A stretch of DNA of 64,000 bases. Origin: a bacterium. Lineage in GTDB: Bacteria > Cyanobacteriota > Vampirovibrionia > Vampirovibrionales > Vampirovibrionaceae. The position numbers were made by a program, and so were the translations under genes. Below the pieces are notes generated by a model. That model was given only the letters and a program-made list of their open reading frames with translations, was not told the origin of the DNA and made no database searches. Positions within the stretch are counted from its first letter, which is position 1. The number at the start of each line of letters is the position of its first letter. The DNA lies in the NCBI GenBank assembly GCA_030429585.1, contig JAUIEU010000001.1, positions 491,994 to 555,993 of the forward strand. The letters run 5' to 3'. This document shows positions 1-7,850 of the stretch, one piece after another.

Positions 1-170
1 CGGCCCCCCACAGCCCATTCAATCACGCACCCCTGCAGTAGTTTAATTAGGCAGTGTAATCTTTAGATCTTCACAAAAAGGTCTGCAGAGAAGGCAACTG
101 TTTTAAAGCAAGTGGCCCTGGTACAACAAACTCCGAGCTTCAGTTGTGGAGAAGTCTCTAGAAAACTCAT

Positions 171-201
171 TCAGTTTTGTTATGTAGAGAAATAAAACTG
201 A
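171..201 (-). terminator. hairpin downstream of the orphan ORF
   Basis: TCAGTTTT and AAAACTGA form a perfect 8-bp inverted repeat around a 15-nt loop. It lies 37 bp beyond the stop of the minus-strand ORF at 238-456. There is no clean U-tract, only ATGAGTTTTC on the minus strand, so a terminator role is an inference. Nothing else was recognised between 1 and 237. Confidence 0.3.
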
Positions 202-237
202 GAATTAGCTGTTAAAGGAGTTGTTAGGTTATCGCCA

Positions 238-456
238 TTAACCAATAGTGAAAGATTTACCGCCCCTATTTTTACTTCTTTGCCCGCTACCGTTTGTGTT
301 ACCACCCACCCCTTTTACACTCTTAATTTTACCATCTCTTTCGGTAAGTTTAAGAAGAGTTGCTTCATCAGTTGGTACCTGACCTTCTTTAAATCTTCGC
401 TTAGCTGAAAAATTTGGGTTGAATATATAAAAATTAGAGTTTGATATAAAAGTTAT
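238..456 (-). CDS. orphan small basic protein with N-terminal NFSAKR motif; no standard start codon
   Basis: I do not recognise this protein. The frame is open for about 74 codons and ends at TAA (238-240). Read from an ATA codon at 456 it gives a 72-residue, Lys/Arg/Gly-rich chain. Residues about 12-21 read IFNPNFSAKR and the chain ends in GGKSFTIG. The FSAKR segment closely matches FSAKK near the start of the receiver-like protein at 59 kb and fits a motif shared by many orphans in this window. No ATG, GTG or TTG lies between the upstream stop and the motif. The gene may therefore use ATA or ATT, have lost its start, or contain a sequencing error. A TATAAT-like box (562-567 on the minus strand) and a downstream hairpin are compatible with expression. 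Composition is AT-rich, as in the other orphans. Real coding potential looks likely; functionality is uncertain. Confidence 0.4.
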   Translation of the reverse strand: MTFISNSNFYIFNPNFSAKRRFKEGQVPTDEATLLKLTERDGKIKSVKGVGGNTNGSGQRSKNRGGKSFTIG

Positions 457-627
457 AGTTAATTATCTTTACTTAACAAGCAGGCGGATGAATATATTAG
501 GATAAAGCTCGTCAATAATTTTTATTGCTAACGCTACTAACGCAAGCTTTAGAAAAACAGTATTATAAAATACAAATGTTGTTATTAAGGCTAACAAACA
601 TTTGTTTAAAAACTTATAAACATAAAA

Positions 628-703
628 TGGTGGGCGATGACAGGCTCGAACTGCCGACATCCTCGGTGTAAACGAGGCGCTCTACCAACTGAGCTAATCG
701 CCC
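628..703 (-). tRNA. tRNA-Val (UAC)
   Basis: On the minus strand the acceptor arms GGGCGAT and ATCGCCC pair. The D-arm region is TTAGCTCAGTTGGTAGAGC. The anticodon stem CCTCG/CGAGG encloses the loop TTTACAC (anticodon TAC), and the T-loop is TTCGAGC. CCA is encoded in the genome (628-630). Confidence 0.97.
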
Positions 704-805
704 ACCGGAGGTTACCCGATGTGGGGACAGTTATTAACCCAAAAAGGCGGCGTCAGTTCAAGCCCATAAGCGAAAAAAGATGCCATCAATTTTGAAAACC
801 GCGGC

Positions 806-1189
806 TTACTCGTCTTTTCCGCTAATTTTAGATAACGTTTCGCGGCCTTTGGTTTCGTAGTGTTGGGCCAGTTCTTCGGCAGATGTTTTTAGTTCGCTAA
901 CCTGCTTTTTAGCCGTGCTAGCGGCTTGGCTGACGTGCTCGGCAGCGTGGTCTTTTAGTTCTGCCACTTTGCTAGCCACTTGGTTGGCTTGGTCGGCAGC
1001 ATGCTCGCGGATATCCGAGACACGGTTACTGACTTCTTCGGCGGCGCGGTCAGATTTTTCTTTTAAATTAGTGCGGATAATATCGCGGGTTTCTTTACCG
1101 GTGCGCGGGGCGGTGAGTAGGCCGTAGGCAGCGCCGCCAAGTAGGCCTAGCAGTAAGCCAAATACAAATTTATCAGTAGATGAAGACAT
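806..1189 (-). CDS. YtxH domain-containing protein
   Basis: The 127-residue protein starts with a short hydrophobic, Gly-rich membrane segment (about residues 8-26, FGLLLGLLGGAAYGLLTAP). This is the hallmark of the YtxH family. A long alanine/lysine/glutamate-rich amphipathic coiled coil follows (residues 35-120) with heptad-like repeats such as VASKVAELKDHAAEHVSQA. The family is membrane-anchored and associated with general stress or envelope stabilisation; no catalytic residues are expected. It is the last of three same-strand genes (2046 to 806) that encode membrane-anchor proteins of similar build, so a shared envelope role is likely. The family call is good; the exact function is unknown. 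Confidence 0.75.
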   Translation of the reverse strand: MSSSTDKFVFGLLLGLLGGAAYGLLTAPRTGKETRDIIRTNLKEKSDRAAEEVSNRVSDIREHAADQANQVASKVAELKDHAAEHVSQAASTAKKQVSELKTSAEELAQHYETKGRETLSKISGKDE

Positions 1190-1305
1190 GGATGAGATTC
1201 CTTAAGGAGAGGGTGGATAATGCGGATGTGATGGGACCAATAGGTAAGGTAAGCCTATAATAGTGCGAAATACCACGGCGCACTATTACCCGGTTGGCGT
1301 GGGGC

Positions 1306-1671
1306 TTATTTTTTAAACAGGGTTTTAACCAGTAAGTTGCCAACAATACCTAAACCAGCAGAAGCGCCAGAAGACAACTTCGCCACACGCCCTACTTGCG
1401 AGCCGATAAATTGACCCGTTTTGGTGGCGCCTGCTTCTAAGGTGTCCATGTAGGTTTCTGCGCGGCGGGTTAGGCCTTCGGCACGGTGGGTTAGGCCACG
1501 CACATCGCGGAGCATGGGGTGCACCTCGTAGCGCAACTGAGAGATAAAGTCGCCTAAGTCATTCAGCACAAACAGCAAGCGAAAGATGACGGCAATTAAG
1601 AGTAAGCCCACCGGGATGGAGAGTACCCATAAAACCGTATAGAAGATGGCTTGTGCGTTTTCATTGTCCAT
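1306..1671 (-). CDS. DUF948-like single-span membrane protein
   Basis: The 121-residue protein has one hydrophobic segment at about residues 10-33 (FYTVLWVLSIPVGLLLIAVI). A helical region follows with LRDVRGLTHRAEGLTRRAET, resembling the repeated helices of DUF948 proteins. It ends in a Gly/Ser-rich segment and a hydrophobic basic tail. It lies between two YtxH-type genes on the same strand (49 bp after the upstream one), which is the usual company of DUF948 proteins. The DUF948 label rests on length, topology and context rather than a firm motif. Confidence 0.55.
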   Translation of the reverse strand: MDNENAQAIFYTVLWVLSIPVGLLLIAVIFRLLFVLNDLGDFISQLRYEVHPMLRDVRGLTHRAEGLTRRAETYMDTLEAGATKTGQFIGSQVGRVAKLSSGASAGLGIVGNLLVKTLFKK

Positions 1672-1719
1672 GGAGAGAGGATCCTAGATCTAATTAACCA
1701 ACAGCATAGTGGTTTAATA

Positions 1720-2046
1720 TTAGGGAAGATACTCGCTGCCACTGGCGGCGGCTTCACGCTCTTTAGCATCCCGTAGTTGGCGGGCGCTGCGCTGGGTTTG
1801 GTAGCGGTCAATGCGGTCTTCTAGCTTGTAGCGGGTTTTATCTAGCCACTGGCGGGTTTTGCTGTCGGGGGCCATTTCGTCGTCTAGCCGTTCAGGTAGG
1901 CTATCTAAAAAAATCTTGGCATCTTCTTGCAGTTCCGTCCCTTTTTTAGGGGCGTACAACATGCCTAGGACGACACCACCGGCGGCCCCAATAAGGGCGC
2001 CTAGTAAAAACTCTAGGGTATTGTCGGAAGAGGATGAATGGCTCAT
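1720..2046 (-). CDS. YtxH domain-containing protein (first of the trio)
   Basis: The 108-residue protein begins with a short polar stretch and a glycine-rich membrane anchor (about residues 11-30, FLLGALIGAAGGVVLGMLYA). The next residues, PKKGTELQEDAKIFLDSL, match the YtxH pattern of an anchor followed directly by a Pro-x-x-Gly turn and a helix. The remainder is a charged, mostly helical tail. The start at 2046 follows a GGAG-like site (CAGGAGCACCACCCC). It is the promoter-proximal gene of the YtxH, DUF948-like, YtxH set. Confidence 0.75.
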   Translation of the reverse strand: MSHSSSSDNTLEFLLGALIGAAGGVVLGMLYAPKKGTELQEDAKIFLDSLPERLDDEMAPDSKTRQWLDKTRYKLEDRIDRYQTQRSARQLRDAKEREAAASGSEYLP

Positions 2047-2155
2047 GGGGTGGTGCTCCTGTAATCAAAACCAGCAAAGGGTATGTATTGAGAAGACGCA
2101 GGGCCGTGGAATCGGTTCCCTGGGCGTTATATAGGGGATAACGGGTTAGTTTTGT

Positions 2156-3112
2156 CTAGTATTTGTCGTTATCGTAGCGGTTGCTGTAGGCCCCGCCAGA
2201 GTGGGTGTAATGATGTTGGTTGTAGGATTGCGGCGGTTGCTGCTGGGGGCCGCCATTGCTATCGCCGCGGGGGCGCGTGTTTTGCCCGCCAGTGTTAGGC
2301 CCTTGCTGTTGTTGGGGGTGATGAGGGGGCGGATAGTTGCCACCATCTTGTTGGGGCGGGTAGTGGGGTTGGTGTGGCGGGGGGTAACCATGCCCACCGT
2401 GAGATGGTGCATGAGCTGGGCCGTGGCCAGGGTAATGTTGGGGCGGGTACGGTGCGTAGTACGGTGGTGGTGGGTAGTAGTAACCACCGCCGCCATGTTG
2501 CGGGGGGGCACCGTGGTGGTAATCATGGCCGCCGCCATGGGGGTGCTGCTGAGGAAATTTGTTTTTGTTGGCATTAATACGGTTCGGGTCTGCAAATAAA
2601 ATTTGCAGGTCATCGCCTTCCAGCATGGTGCCGTTAAAGCGCTCTACAACAGTTTGAGCATCCTGGGTGTTGCTCATTTCTGCAAAGCCGTAGGTGCGTT
2701 GCTCGCCATTAAAATGGTCTACCGGTATTTTAACGGAAACCACTTTGCCGACCTGGGAGAACAGCTCAAAAATGTGTTCTTCAGTGGCGGTAGGGCTAAT
2801 GTTGCGCACAAACAACTTAGGGTTAGGAGCCGCGGCATACAGGCTCATTTCGTGCCGTTTTACCCGGTGCTCATCCTGAAAGTTGACGGCTAAGGGGCGA
2901 TTGTCCAGCGTCATCCCGTTGAGCTCATTAACGGCTTTTACGGCTTCTTCTTCGTTCACCATCTCAATAAAGGCATACCCTTTATGGCGGCCCGTAATAC
3001 GGTTCACCGGCATTTTCATGGAATCGATGGGGCCCTGAGCTGCAAATAGATTATATAGGTCGTCTTCGCCCACATTCCAGCTTACATTGGCCACAAATAA
3101 CTTGCGATTCAT
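2156..3112 (-). CDS. RNA-binding protein with two RRMs and a Pro/Gly/His/Gln-rich tail
   Basis: The protein has 318 residues from the chosen start. RRM1 (about 3-75) carries RNP2 LFVANVSW and RNP1 KGYAFIEM. RRM2 (about 98-173) carries RNP2 LFVRNISP and the RNP1-like RTYGFAEM. Residues about 185-318 form a low-complexity tail rich in Gly, His, Pro, Gln, Tyr and Asn, with runs such as HGGGGYYYPPPPYY. RRM proteins of this type are common in Cyanobacteria and bind single-stranded RNA. Two tandem RRMs plus a long disordered tail is more like eukaryotic hnRNP proteins than the usual one-RRM bacterial Rbp. The ATG at 3112 was preferred to one 21 bp upstream because it has GAGGG about 10 bases before it. 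The gene stands alone, between the YtxH set and rpmB. Confidence 0.85.
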   Translation of the reverse strand: MNRKLFVANVSWNVGEDDLYNLFAAQGPIDSMKMPVNRITGRHKGYAFIEMVNEEEAVKAVNELNGMTLDNRPLAVNFQDEHRVKRHEMSLYAAAPNPKLFVRNISPTATEEHIFELFSQVGKVVSVKIPVDHFNGEQRTYGFAEMSNTQDAQTVVERFNGTMLEGDDLQILFADPNRINANKNKFPQQHPHGGGHDYHHGAPPQHGGGGYYYPPPPYYAPYPPQHYPGHGPAHAPSHGGHGYPPPHQPHYPPQQDGGNYPPPHHPQQQQGPNTGGQNTRPRGDSNGGPQQQPPQSYNQHHYTHSGGAYSNRYDNDKY

Positions 3113-3196
3113 TGAGTGATGTCCCTCAGTCATTTAGTAAAAATGGGTTGACATGGTGTTGAGATAAAAACAGGTTAATAAAGAAGAGTGGTTAAG

Positions 3197-3214
3197 CCCT
3201 GCCCCAACGCAGGG
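3197..3214 (-). terminator. hairpin after rpmB
   Basis: CCCTGC and GCAGGG form a 6-bp GC-rich stem around CCCAAC, 7 bp beyond the rpmB stop. The following minus-strand sequence (CTTAACC) has no long U-tract, so it is only a plausible terminator. Confidence 0.4.
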
Positions 3215-3221
3215 GACACCG

Positions 3222-3464
3222 CTATTGAGATAGTATACTTTGGCTAGCACCATAACGCTTGATTGTGGCACGAAGACCAAACTTTTGGATGGTTTTTAAC
3301 GTTTTGGCAGAAACGCGCAACTTAACGGTACGGCCCGTTTCAGGGTCGATAAAGCGTTTGGTTTGCAGGTTGGCATTTTGTTGGTAGCGGTGGTGCTTGT
3401 TGGAAAAGCTAACCTTGTTGGCGCGGTTGTATTGCTTTTTGGAAATTTGGCAATGCTTGGCCAT
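3222..3464 (-). CDS. rpmB: 50S ribosomal protein bL28
   Basis: The 80-residue basic protein starts MAKHCQISKKQ and contains LRVSAKTLKTI, the conserved bL28 segment (E. coli has LRVSAKGMRVI at the same place). The expected pattern of an N-terminal C-x-x-[ST] stretch followed by NxxxxRYQ/FxPN is present as RYQQNANLQTKRF. Only one cysteine (Cys5) occurs, so this is a zinc-free version. AGGAG lies about 7 bases before the ATG. The gene is transcribed alone; the product joins the large ribosomal subunit. Confidence 0.93.
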   Translation of the reverse strand: MAKHCQISKKQYNRANKVSFSNKHHRYQQNANLQTKRFIDPETGRTVKLRVSAKTLKTIQKFGLRATIKRYGASQSILSQ

Positions 3465-3611
3465 GATGAATTAACTCCTAAAAATGAAAAATCGATAAAA
3501 ACGAATGATTAACAGAATGCTGTTAAAAAGCAAAAATAAGTGCCTACCAGTATACCGGTGGCTGGGTGGTTTTGCAAATTTTTGCGCCGCTTAGCCTATA
3601 ATTCAGCTTGT

Positions 3612-4865
3612 TTAGGGGGTGTTTACCCGTATAAATTTGCGCTTGCCCACCTGTAGTACGACACTGCTAGCGGCTGGAAGGTGGATGGTTAGGTCGGTAT
3701 CGCTTAATTTGGTGCCGTCTTGCTTAATGGCACCACTGTTTAGCAGGCGGCGGCCTTCGCTTTTGCTGGGGATAAGGCCGTGCTCTTGTAAAAAGGGCAG
3801 TAAATCCAAGGGCTCGGTGCTGGGCAGGGTTACTTCGGGTATATCGTCGGGTATTTCTTTGCGCTTAAATTGCTGCACAAAGCGCTCTTCGGCAGCGTCG
3901 GCGGCATCGGCATCAAAAAATTCTTGGGTTAGCCATTTGGCCAGGTAGGCTTTCACATCTCGTGGGTTTAGCTGGCCGTTGCCCATGGCCTCTACCTGTT
4001 GGGCAATTTGCTCTGCTGGCATGGGGGTTAATAGGGTTTCGTACCGCTCAATCAGGGTGTCCGGTATGGACATAATTTTGCCGTAAAAGTCGTGGGGCTT
4101 ATCGGTTAGGTTAATGCAATGCTCTGGGTAGCTTTTGCTCATTTTGACGACACCGTCGGTGCCTTCTAAAATAGGCGCCAAAATCACTAGCTGGGGGGCT
4201 TGTTCCAGCCCAAAGGCGCTTTGTAGTTCTCGGCCCATTAGGTTGTTAAAGCGTTGGTCGCTGCCGCCCAGTTCTACATCACTTTTTAGCATCACGCTAT
4301 CGTAGCCCTGCATTAGGGGGTAAAATAGCTCGTGCATGTAAATAGGGCGGCCTTCGGTGTAGCGCTTGTTAAAATCGTCGCGCTCTAGTATTTGGGCAAT
4401 GGTGGCCTTGGCGGATAGTTTTAGGAATTCGCCTAAATCCATGCCGCTAAACCACTCGTTGTTGCGCACAATGGTGGCTTTGTTTAAATCCAGTAGCTTG
4501 CCGGCTTGGGCCATGTAAGTATCGGCATTGGCTTGTACTTCCGCTTCCGTTAGGGGTGGGCGAGTATCGTTTTTACCGCTGGGGTCGCCAATCATGGCGG
4601 TGGCATCGCCAATAATTAAAATGGCTTGGTGGCCTAAATCTTGGAAGGCGCGCAACTTTTTAAGCACCACGGCATGGCCTAAGTGTAAATCGGGGCGGGT
4701 AGGGTCTAGGCCCAGCTTAATTTTTAGCGGGGTGTTGGTTTCGGCGGATTTTTGCAGGCGCTTGGCGAGATGCTCCACACTAGGCAAGCATTCGCCGCCT
4801 TTAACAATACCTTGGGCTTGTTGGAGGAAGATAGGGTCGATTGTGGTTTCGGTAGGGGTGGCCAT
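3612..4865 (-). CDS. tyrS: tyrosyl-tRNA synthetase
   Basis: The 417-residue class I aminoacyl-tRNA synthetase charges tRNA-Tyr. The HIGH-like signature is HLGH at residues 61-64. It follows GLDPTRPDL, which marks the longer TyrZ-like branch of the family. GGSDQRFNNL (200-209) belongs to the tyrosine and ATP site, and KMSKS is intact at 241-245. The C-terminal 65 residues form an S4 RNA-binding domain (LLNSGAIKQDG). Length is normal for the branch. The gene is monocistronic and sits about 150 bp upstream of rpmB on the same strand. Confidence 0.97.
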   Translation of the reverse strand: MATPTETTIDPIFLQQAQGIVKGGECLPSVEHLAKRLQKSAETNTPLKIKLGLDPTRPDLHLGHAVVLKKLRAFQDLGHQAILIIGDATAMIGDPSGKNDTRPPLTEAEVQANADTYMAQAGKLLDLNKATIVRNNEWFSGMDLGEFLKLSAKATIAQILERDDFNKRYTEGRPIYMHELFYPLMQGYDSVMLKSDVELGGSDQRFNNLMGRELQSAFGLEQAPQLVILAPILEGTDGVVKMSKSYPEHCINLTDKPHDFYGKIMSIPDTLIERYETLLTPMPAEQIAQQVEAMGNGQLNPRDVKAYLAKWLTQEFFDADAADAAEERFVQQFKRKEIPDDIPEVTLPSTEPLDLLPFLQEHGLIPSKSEGRRLLNSGAIKQDGTKLSDTDLTIHLPAASSVVLQVGKRKFIRVNTP

Positions 4866-4989
4866 TGGGTATGCTTACACGTCAATAGAACGCCACTAAT
4901 GTACCATAGCCATTAGCCCTAAGGGTATTGGTGATGCTTTGGGTTACGGTAGCTGGATGAAAATATGTAAGGGTAAGCTAAATAGGGAT

Positions 4990-5601
4990 TTATGACCGAT
5001 CAAAGTAAGGCATAAACGATTTTAAAAAAGGGATCTCGCCAGGAGGCTTTGGCCCATGTGTTGTCAGTACGTTTTTCATGTGGCGAAGGCCATTGTAAAA
5101 AGCAGCAGTAAAATCAGGCAGAACGGTTTTGGCCTGTATGTCTCTACCGGGTGTAAACACGTCTTCTGTGCTATTAATGGTATGGATAGGCTGGCCAGTT
5201 GGTGAATGTCCGTGGGTAATTTGATTGGGTTCAAAAATGCTTCTATAGTGTCCTTCGGGTCGCCATTCAGTATTTTGAATAAGAATTTTGTTAGGTGTAA
5301 ATTGAATTTGGGGGGTATTACGTGTCTGATGCTTACCAGCTCTAACCGACTTTTCATCACTATATTGCCTTAGATATAAGCCGTTTTCGTCTTTATCTAG
5401 TTCATATAAATTTCTATTATTTATATTTCTCTTTAAATTTACCTCGCGATCGCTAAAATATCGTTTAACATCATCGCCATATTGGCCCATAACATCGTCA
5501 TACTCCCCTTTGCTAATAACCTTTATTGAGTCTTGACCGAATTGCAAGGCAGCAGGCTTAGTAGCAGCATTAGAATAAGGGTTTGGTGATGTTAGGCGCA
5601 T
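4990..5601 (-). CDS. orphan protein with N-terminal LQFGQ motif
   Basis: I do not recognise this 203-residue protein. It has no signal peptide or membrane segment and is polar, with many Asn, Lys, Asp and Tyr residues. The N-terminus reads MRLTSPNPYSNAATKPAALQ followed by FGQ, which fits the aromatic-Phe-Gly leader of other orphans in this window. Residues about 110-150 (WRPEGHYRSIFEPNQITHG) look like a compact folded region. The ATG at 5601 was preferred to one 33 bp upstream because AAGGTTA lies at good spacing before it. The gene is AT-richer than tyrS and ugd on either side, which suggests a fast-evolving or acquired gene. Confidence 0.7.
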   Translation of the reverse strand: MRLTSPNPYSNAATKPAALQFGQDSIKVISKGEYDDVMGQYGDDVKRYFSDREVNLKRNINNRNLYELDKDENGLYLRQYSDEKSVRAGKHQTRNTPQIQFTPNKILIQNTEWRPEGHYRSIFEPNQITHGHSPTGQPIHTINSTEDVFTPGRDIQAKTVLPDFTAAFYNGLRHMKNVLTTHGPKPPGEIPFLKSFMPYFDRS

Positions 5602-5682
5602 AGGTTTAACCTTAATTGAGCAACGGAATGGCAATGTAATTAACTCTAAAAGCAGAAAAAGATTGCTTTAATTAGCTTTAAT

Positions 5683-7056
5683 TTATGCCCCAGGGATGCT
5701 TAAGGCAGGCTCGGAAGGTTTGGTGGCGGTGTCTTCAGCCATCATGTTTTGGCGGCCCACGCTCATGTAGTGGAAGCCACGCATCACCATACGATCTGGG
5801 TCGTATTGGTTGCGGCCATCAAAAATAACGGGGGCCTTTAGCAGGCGGCGTACCTTTTCAAAATCTGGCCGACGAAATTCGTTCCACTCGGTAACGAGTA
5901 CCAGCGCGTCAGCGCCTTCTAGGGCATCGTAGCTACTGTTGCAGTAGGTAATTTCATCGCCTAGGTAGTATTTTTGGCTGTTTTCCATGCCTTTGGGGTC
6001 AAAGGCTTGTACTTTGGCGCCTTTGGCAATTAGGCCGCGGGCCATATCCACGCTGGGGGCCTCGCGTAAGTCATCGGTGCGGGGCTTAAAGCTAAGGCCC
6101 CAAAAGGCAAAGGTTTTGCCTTTTACATCGCCATTATAAAAATTAAGCATTTTGTCTAAAAAGTGGTGGCGCATGGATTTATTCACCGCATCCACGCTGC
6201 GGATAATGGTGCCATCGCAGCCCACATCATCGGCGGTTTTAATCAGCGCTTTTACATCTTTAGGGAAACAGCTGCCGCCGTAGCCAAGGCCGGGGAACAA
6301 AAACTGCCCGCCAATACGGCGGTCGGTGCTCATGCCGACGCGTACTTGGGCAATATCCGCGCCCAGTTGTTCGCAAATTTGGCTCATTTCGTTAATAAAG
6401 CTAATTTTGGTGGCCAAAAAGGCGTTGCTGGCGTATTTGGTCATCTCCGCGCTGCGGATATCCATAATAATAACCGGGTTGCCGGTGCGCAAAAATGGCG
6501 AGTACAGCTCGCGCATAATATCCACAGCTTGCTGATCGTTGGGCATGGTGCCCACAATCACGCGGTCTGGCTTTAGGCAATCTTCTACTGCCGCGCCTTG
6601 TTTAAGGAATTCTGGGTTGGATACCACCGAAAAAGGCTGGGTGGTTTGTTCCGCCACAATGGCTTGGATTTTTTCTGCCGTACCGACGGGCACCGTGCTT
6701 TTGGTCACAATGGCTTTGTAGCCATCCATAGCTTGGCCAATGTTTTTGGCCACCGTGTACACCGCATTTAGGTCGGCGCTGCCATCATCGCCTTGGGGGG
6801 TGCCTACGGCAATAAAGCATACCAGTGATTCTTTAACAGCGGTGGCTAAATCGGTGGTAAAGGTTAAGCGGCCTTCGCTAACGTTACTGCGGATAATCTC
6901 ATCCAGGCCGGGTTCGTAAATGGGGCTAATGCCTTGGTGTAGCTTGGCTACTTTGTCGGCGTCAATATCCACGCAGGTTACATCATTGCCCATTTCTGCC
7001 AGGCAGGTTCCGGTGACGAGGCCAACGTATCCGGTGCCAACAACGCATAGTTTCAT
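5683..7056 (-). CDS. ugd: UDP-glucose 6-dehydrogenase
   Basis: The 457-residue cytoplasmic enzyme oxidises UDP-glucose to UDP-glucuronate with two NAD+, feeding cell-surface polysaccharide synthesis. The N-terminal Rossmann fold has GTGYVG at residues 7-12. The catalytic cysteine lies in GYGGSCFPKD (Cys263) with Lys266 close by. FWGLSFKPRTDDLREAPS belongs to the C-terminal UDP-binding domain. Length is typical for bacterial Ugd/TuaD, with a slightly long polar tail. No other polysaccharide genes adjoin it. Confidence 0.96.
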   Translation of the reverse strand: MKLCVVGTGYVGLVTGTCLAEMGNDVTCVDIDADKVAKLHQGISPIYEPGLDEIIRSNVSEGRLTFTTDLATAVKESLVCFIAVGTPQGDDGSADLNAVYTVAKNIGQAMDGYKAIVTKSTVPVGTAEKIQAIVAEQTTQPFSVVSNPEFLKQGAAVEDCLKPDRVIVGTMPNDQQAVDIMRELYSPFLRTGNPVIIMDIRSAEMTKYASNAFLATKISFINEMSQICEQLGADIAQVRVGMSTDRRIGGQFLFPGLGYGGSCFPKDVKALIKTADDVGCDGTIIRSVDAVNKSMRHHFLDKMLNFYNGDVKGKTFAFWGLSFKPRTDDLREAPSVDMARGLIAKGAKVQAFDPKGMENSQKYYLGDEITYCNSSYDALEGADALVLVTEWNEFRRPDFEKVRRLLKAPVIFDGRNQYDPDRMVMRGFHYMSVGRQNMMAEDTATKPSEPALSIPGA

Positions 7057-7159
7057 AGTGTGGGGGTCTCCGCGGGGGTAAATGCCAAACAGAAAGCCCC
7101 GATTGTACCAAAGACACGCCCATTGTGCAGAAAGCCGGCAAAGGGCTGTTACACCCGCT

Positions 7160-7339
7160 TTAAAATAACCAGCGGAAAAGAGCCGGTATGTTCTTTAGCT
7201 TAGTGTCTAGGTCGGTTTTCAAGGCGTCTAATTCTTTTAAGCATTTTCTTGAAAAGAGACCTTTGGTAACGGAAAGCTCGGCTACGCGCCTTTTTGCTTT
7301 GCGTACTTTAAGCTTTAAGTAGTTGCTAATTAATACCAA
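7160..7339 (-). CDS. possible small basic protein in the ugd-orphan gap
   Basis: The 367-bp gap between ugd and the next gene holds one coding-like frame of 59 codons from a TTG at 7339. Its product is lysine-rich and helical (KLKVRKAKRRVAELSVTKGL, then CLKELDALKTDLDTKLK). There is no clear ribosome-binding site and no recognised family. A decayed remnant or a chance ORF are both possible. I see nothing else in 7057-7423. Confidence 0.25.
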   Translation of the reverse strand: MVLISNYLKLKVRKAKRRVAELSVTKGLFSRKCLKELDALKTDLDTKLKNIPALFRWLF

Positions 7340-7423
7340 GCTGGGTGGTATTGGGTTGAATAAGTGGCATAGAAAACTAAAATACTATAGACGCAGCATG
7401 CAGCGGTTTGTTCTTTAGGTTGT

Positions 7424-7669
7424 TTAACGACCGCCTCTAACTCGTTTTATTGTTTCTTTCGATCGTTGATTCGCAGCATCTGTATCTGCTTGGATTTCTT
7501 TTAGAGTTCTACGTACAGTCCGTGGCCCTGTTGATAAATGAGTTGGCGGTGGTTCATAACTTGGCTCTGTATTATCCAATAGCGGGTTCCTTGGAATAGG
7601 CTTCCATTTCTTATGCCCGAAAGTAGTCGTGTTGTAGGGCGTTAGTCCGTAAGGGGTAATAGCTTGCAT
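7424..7669 (-). CDS. orphan small protein with N-terminal TTFGHKK motif
   Basis: I do not recognise this 81-residue protein. Its N-terminus is MQAITPYGLTPYNTTTFGHK, a clear member of the leader family that ends in Phe-Gly followed by basic residues. The next part is proline-rich (residues 25-50). The C-terminus is a charged helix, LKEIQADTDAANQRSKETIK, ending RVRGGR. There is no signal peptide or membrane span. A TAGGTAA sequence 9 bases before the ATG may be the ribosome-binding site; similar AGGTAA sequences precede other members. A promoter-like pair lies upstream. Confidence 0.65.
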   Translation of the reverse strand: MQAITPYGLTPYNTTTFGHKKWKPIPRNPLLDNTEPSYEPPPTHLSTGPRTVRRTLKEIQADTDAANQRSKETIKRVRGGR

Positions 7670-7716
7670 GTTGTTTACCTAAAGTTGTGGTTTAGTCTGA
7701 CGTTATTAATAACCAA

Positions 7717-7746
7717 AGTATAGCAAAATAAACGTGGCTCAACCAA
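7717..7746 (-). promoter_or_regulatory. sigma-70-like promoter for the orphan at 7.5 kb
   Basis: On the minus strand TTGGTT (-35) and TATACT (-10) are separated by 18 bp, ending 48 bp upstream of the ATG at 7669. Both boxes match the sigma-70 consensus at four or five of six positions. Inferred from sequence only. Confidence 0.35.
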
Positions 7747-7850
7747 GTAAATTGCCTAGTTAGGGTTTGGCTGGTTGCTGGCGAATGGGGTGTTTTTTTT
7801 GTATGCTACCCCTGCTTATTCCCTTGTATCCCTTAGTTTGGAGACGTTAA

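Noticed and set aside
469-660. 63-codon minus-strand ORF near tRNA-Val
   Set aside because: It starts inside the tRNA-Val gene and has no ribosome-binding site; the hydrophobic translation reflects AT-rich DNA.
2146-2613. Thr/His-rich ORF of 155 codons and opposing plus-strand ORFs over the RRM gene tail
   Set aside because: They are other frames of the low-complexity, GC-rich tail region of the RRM protein.
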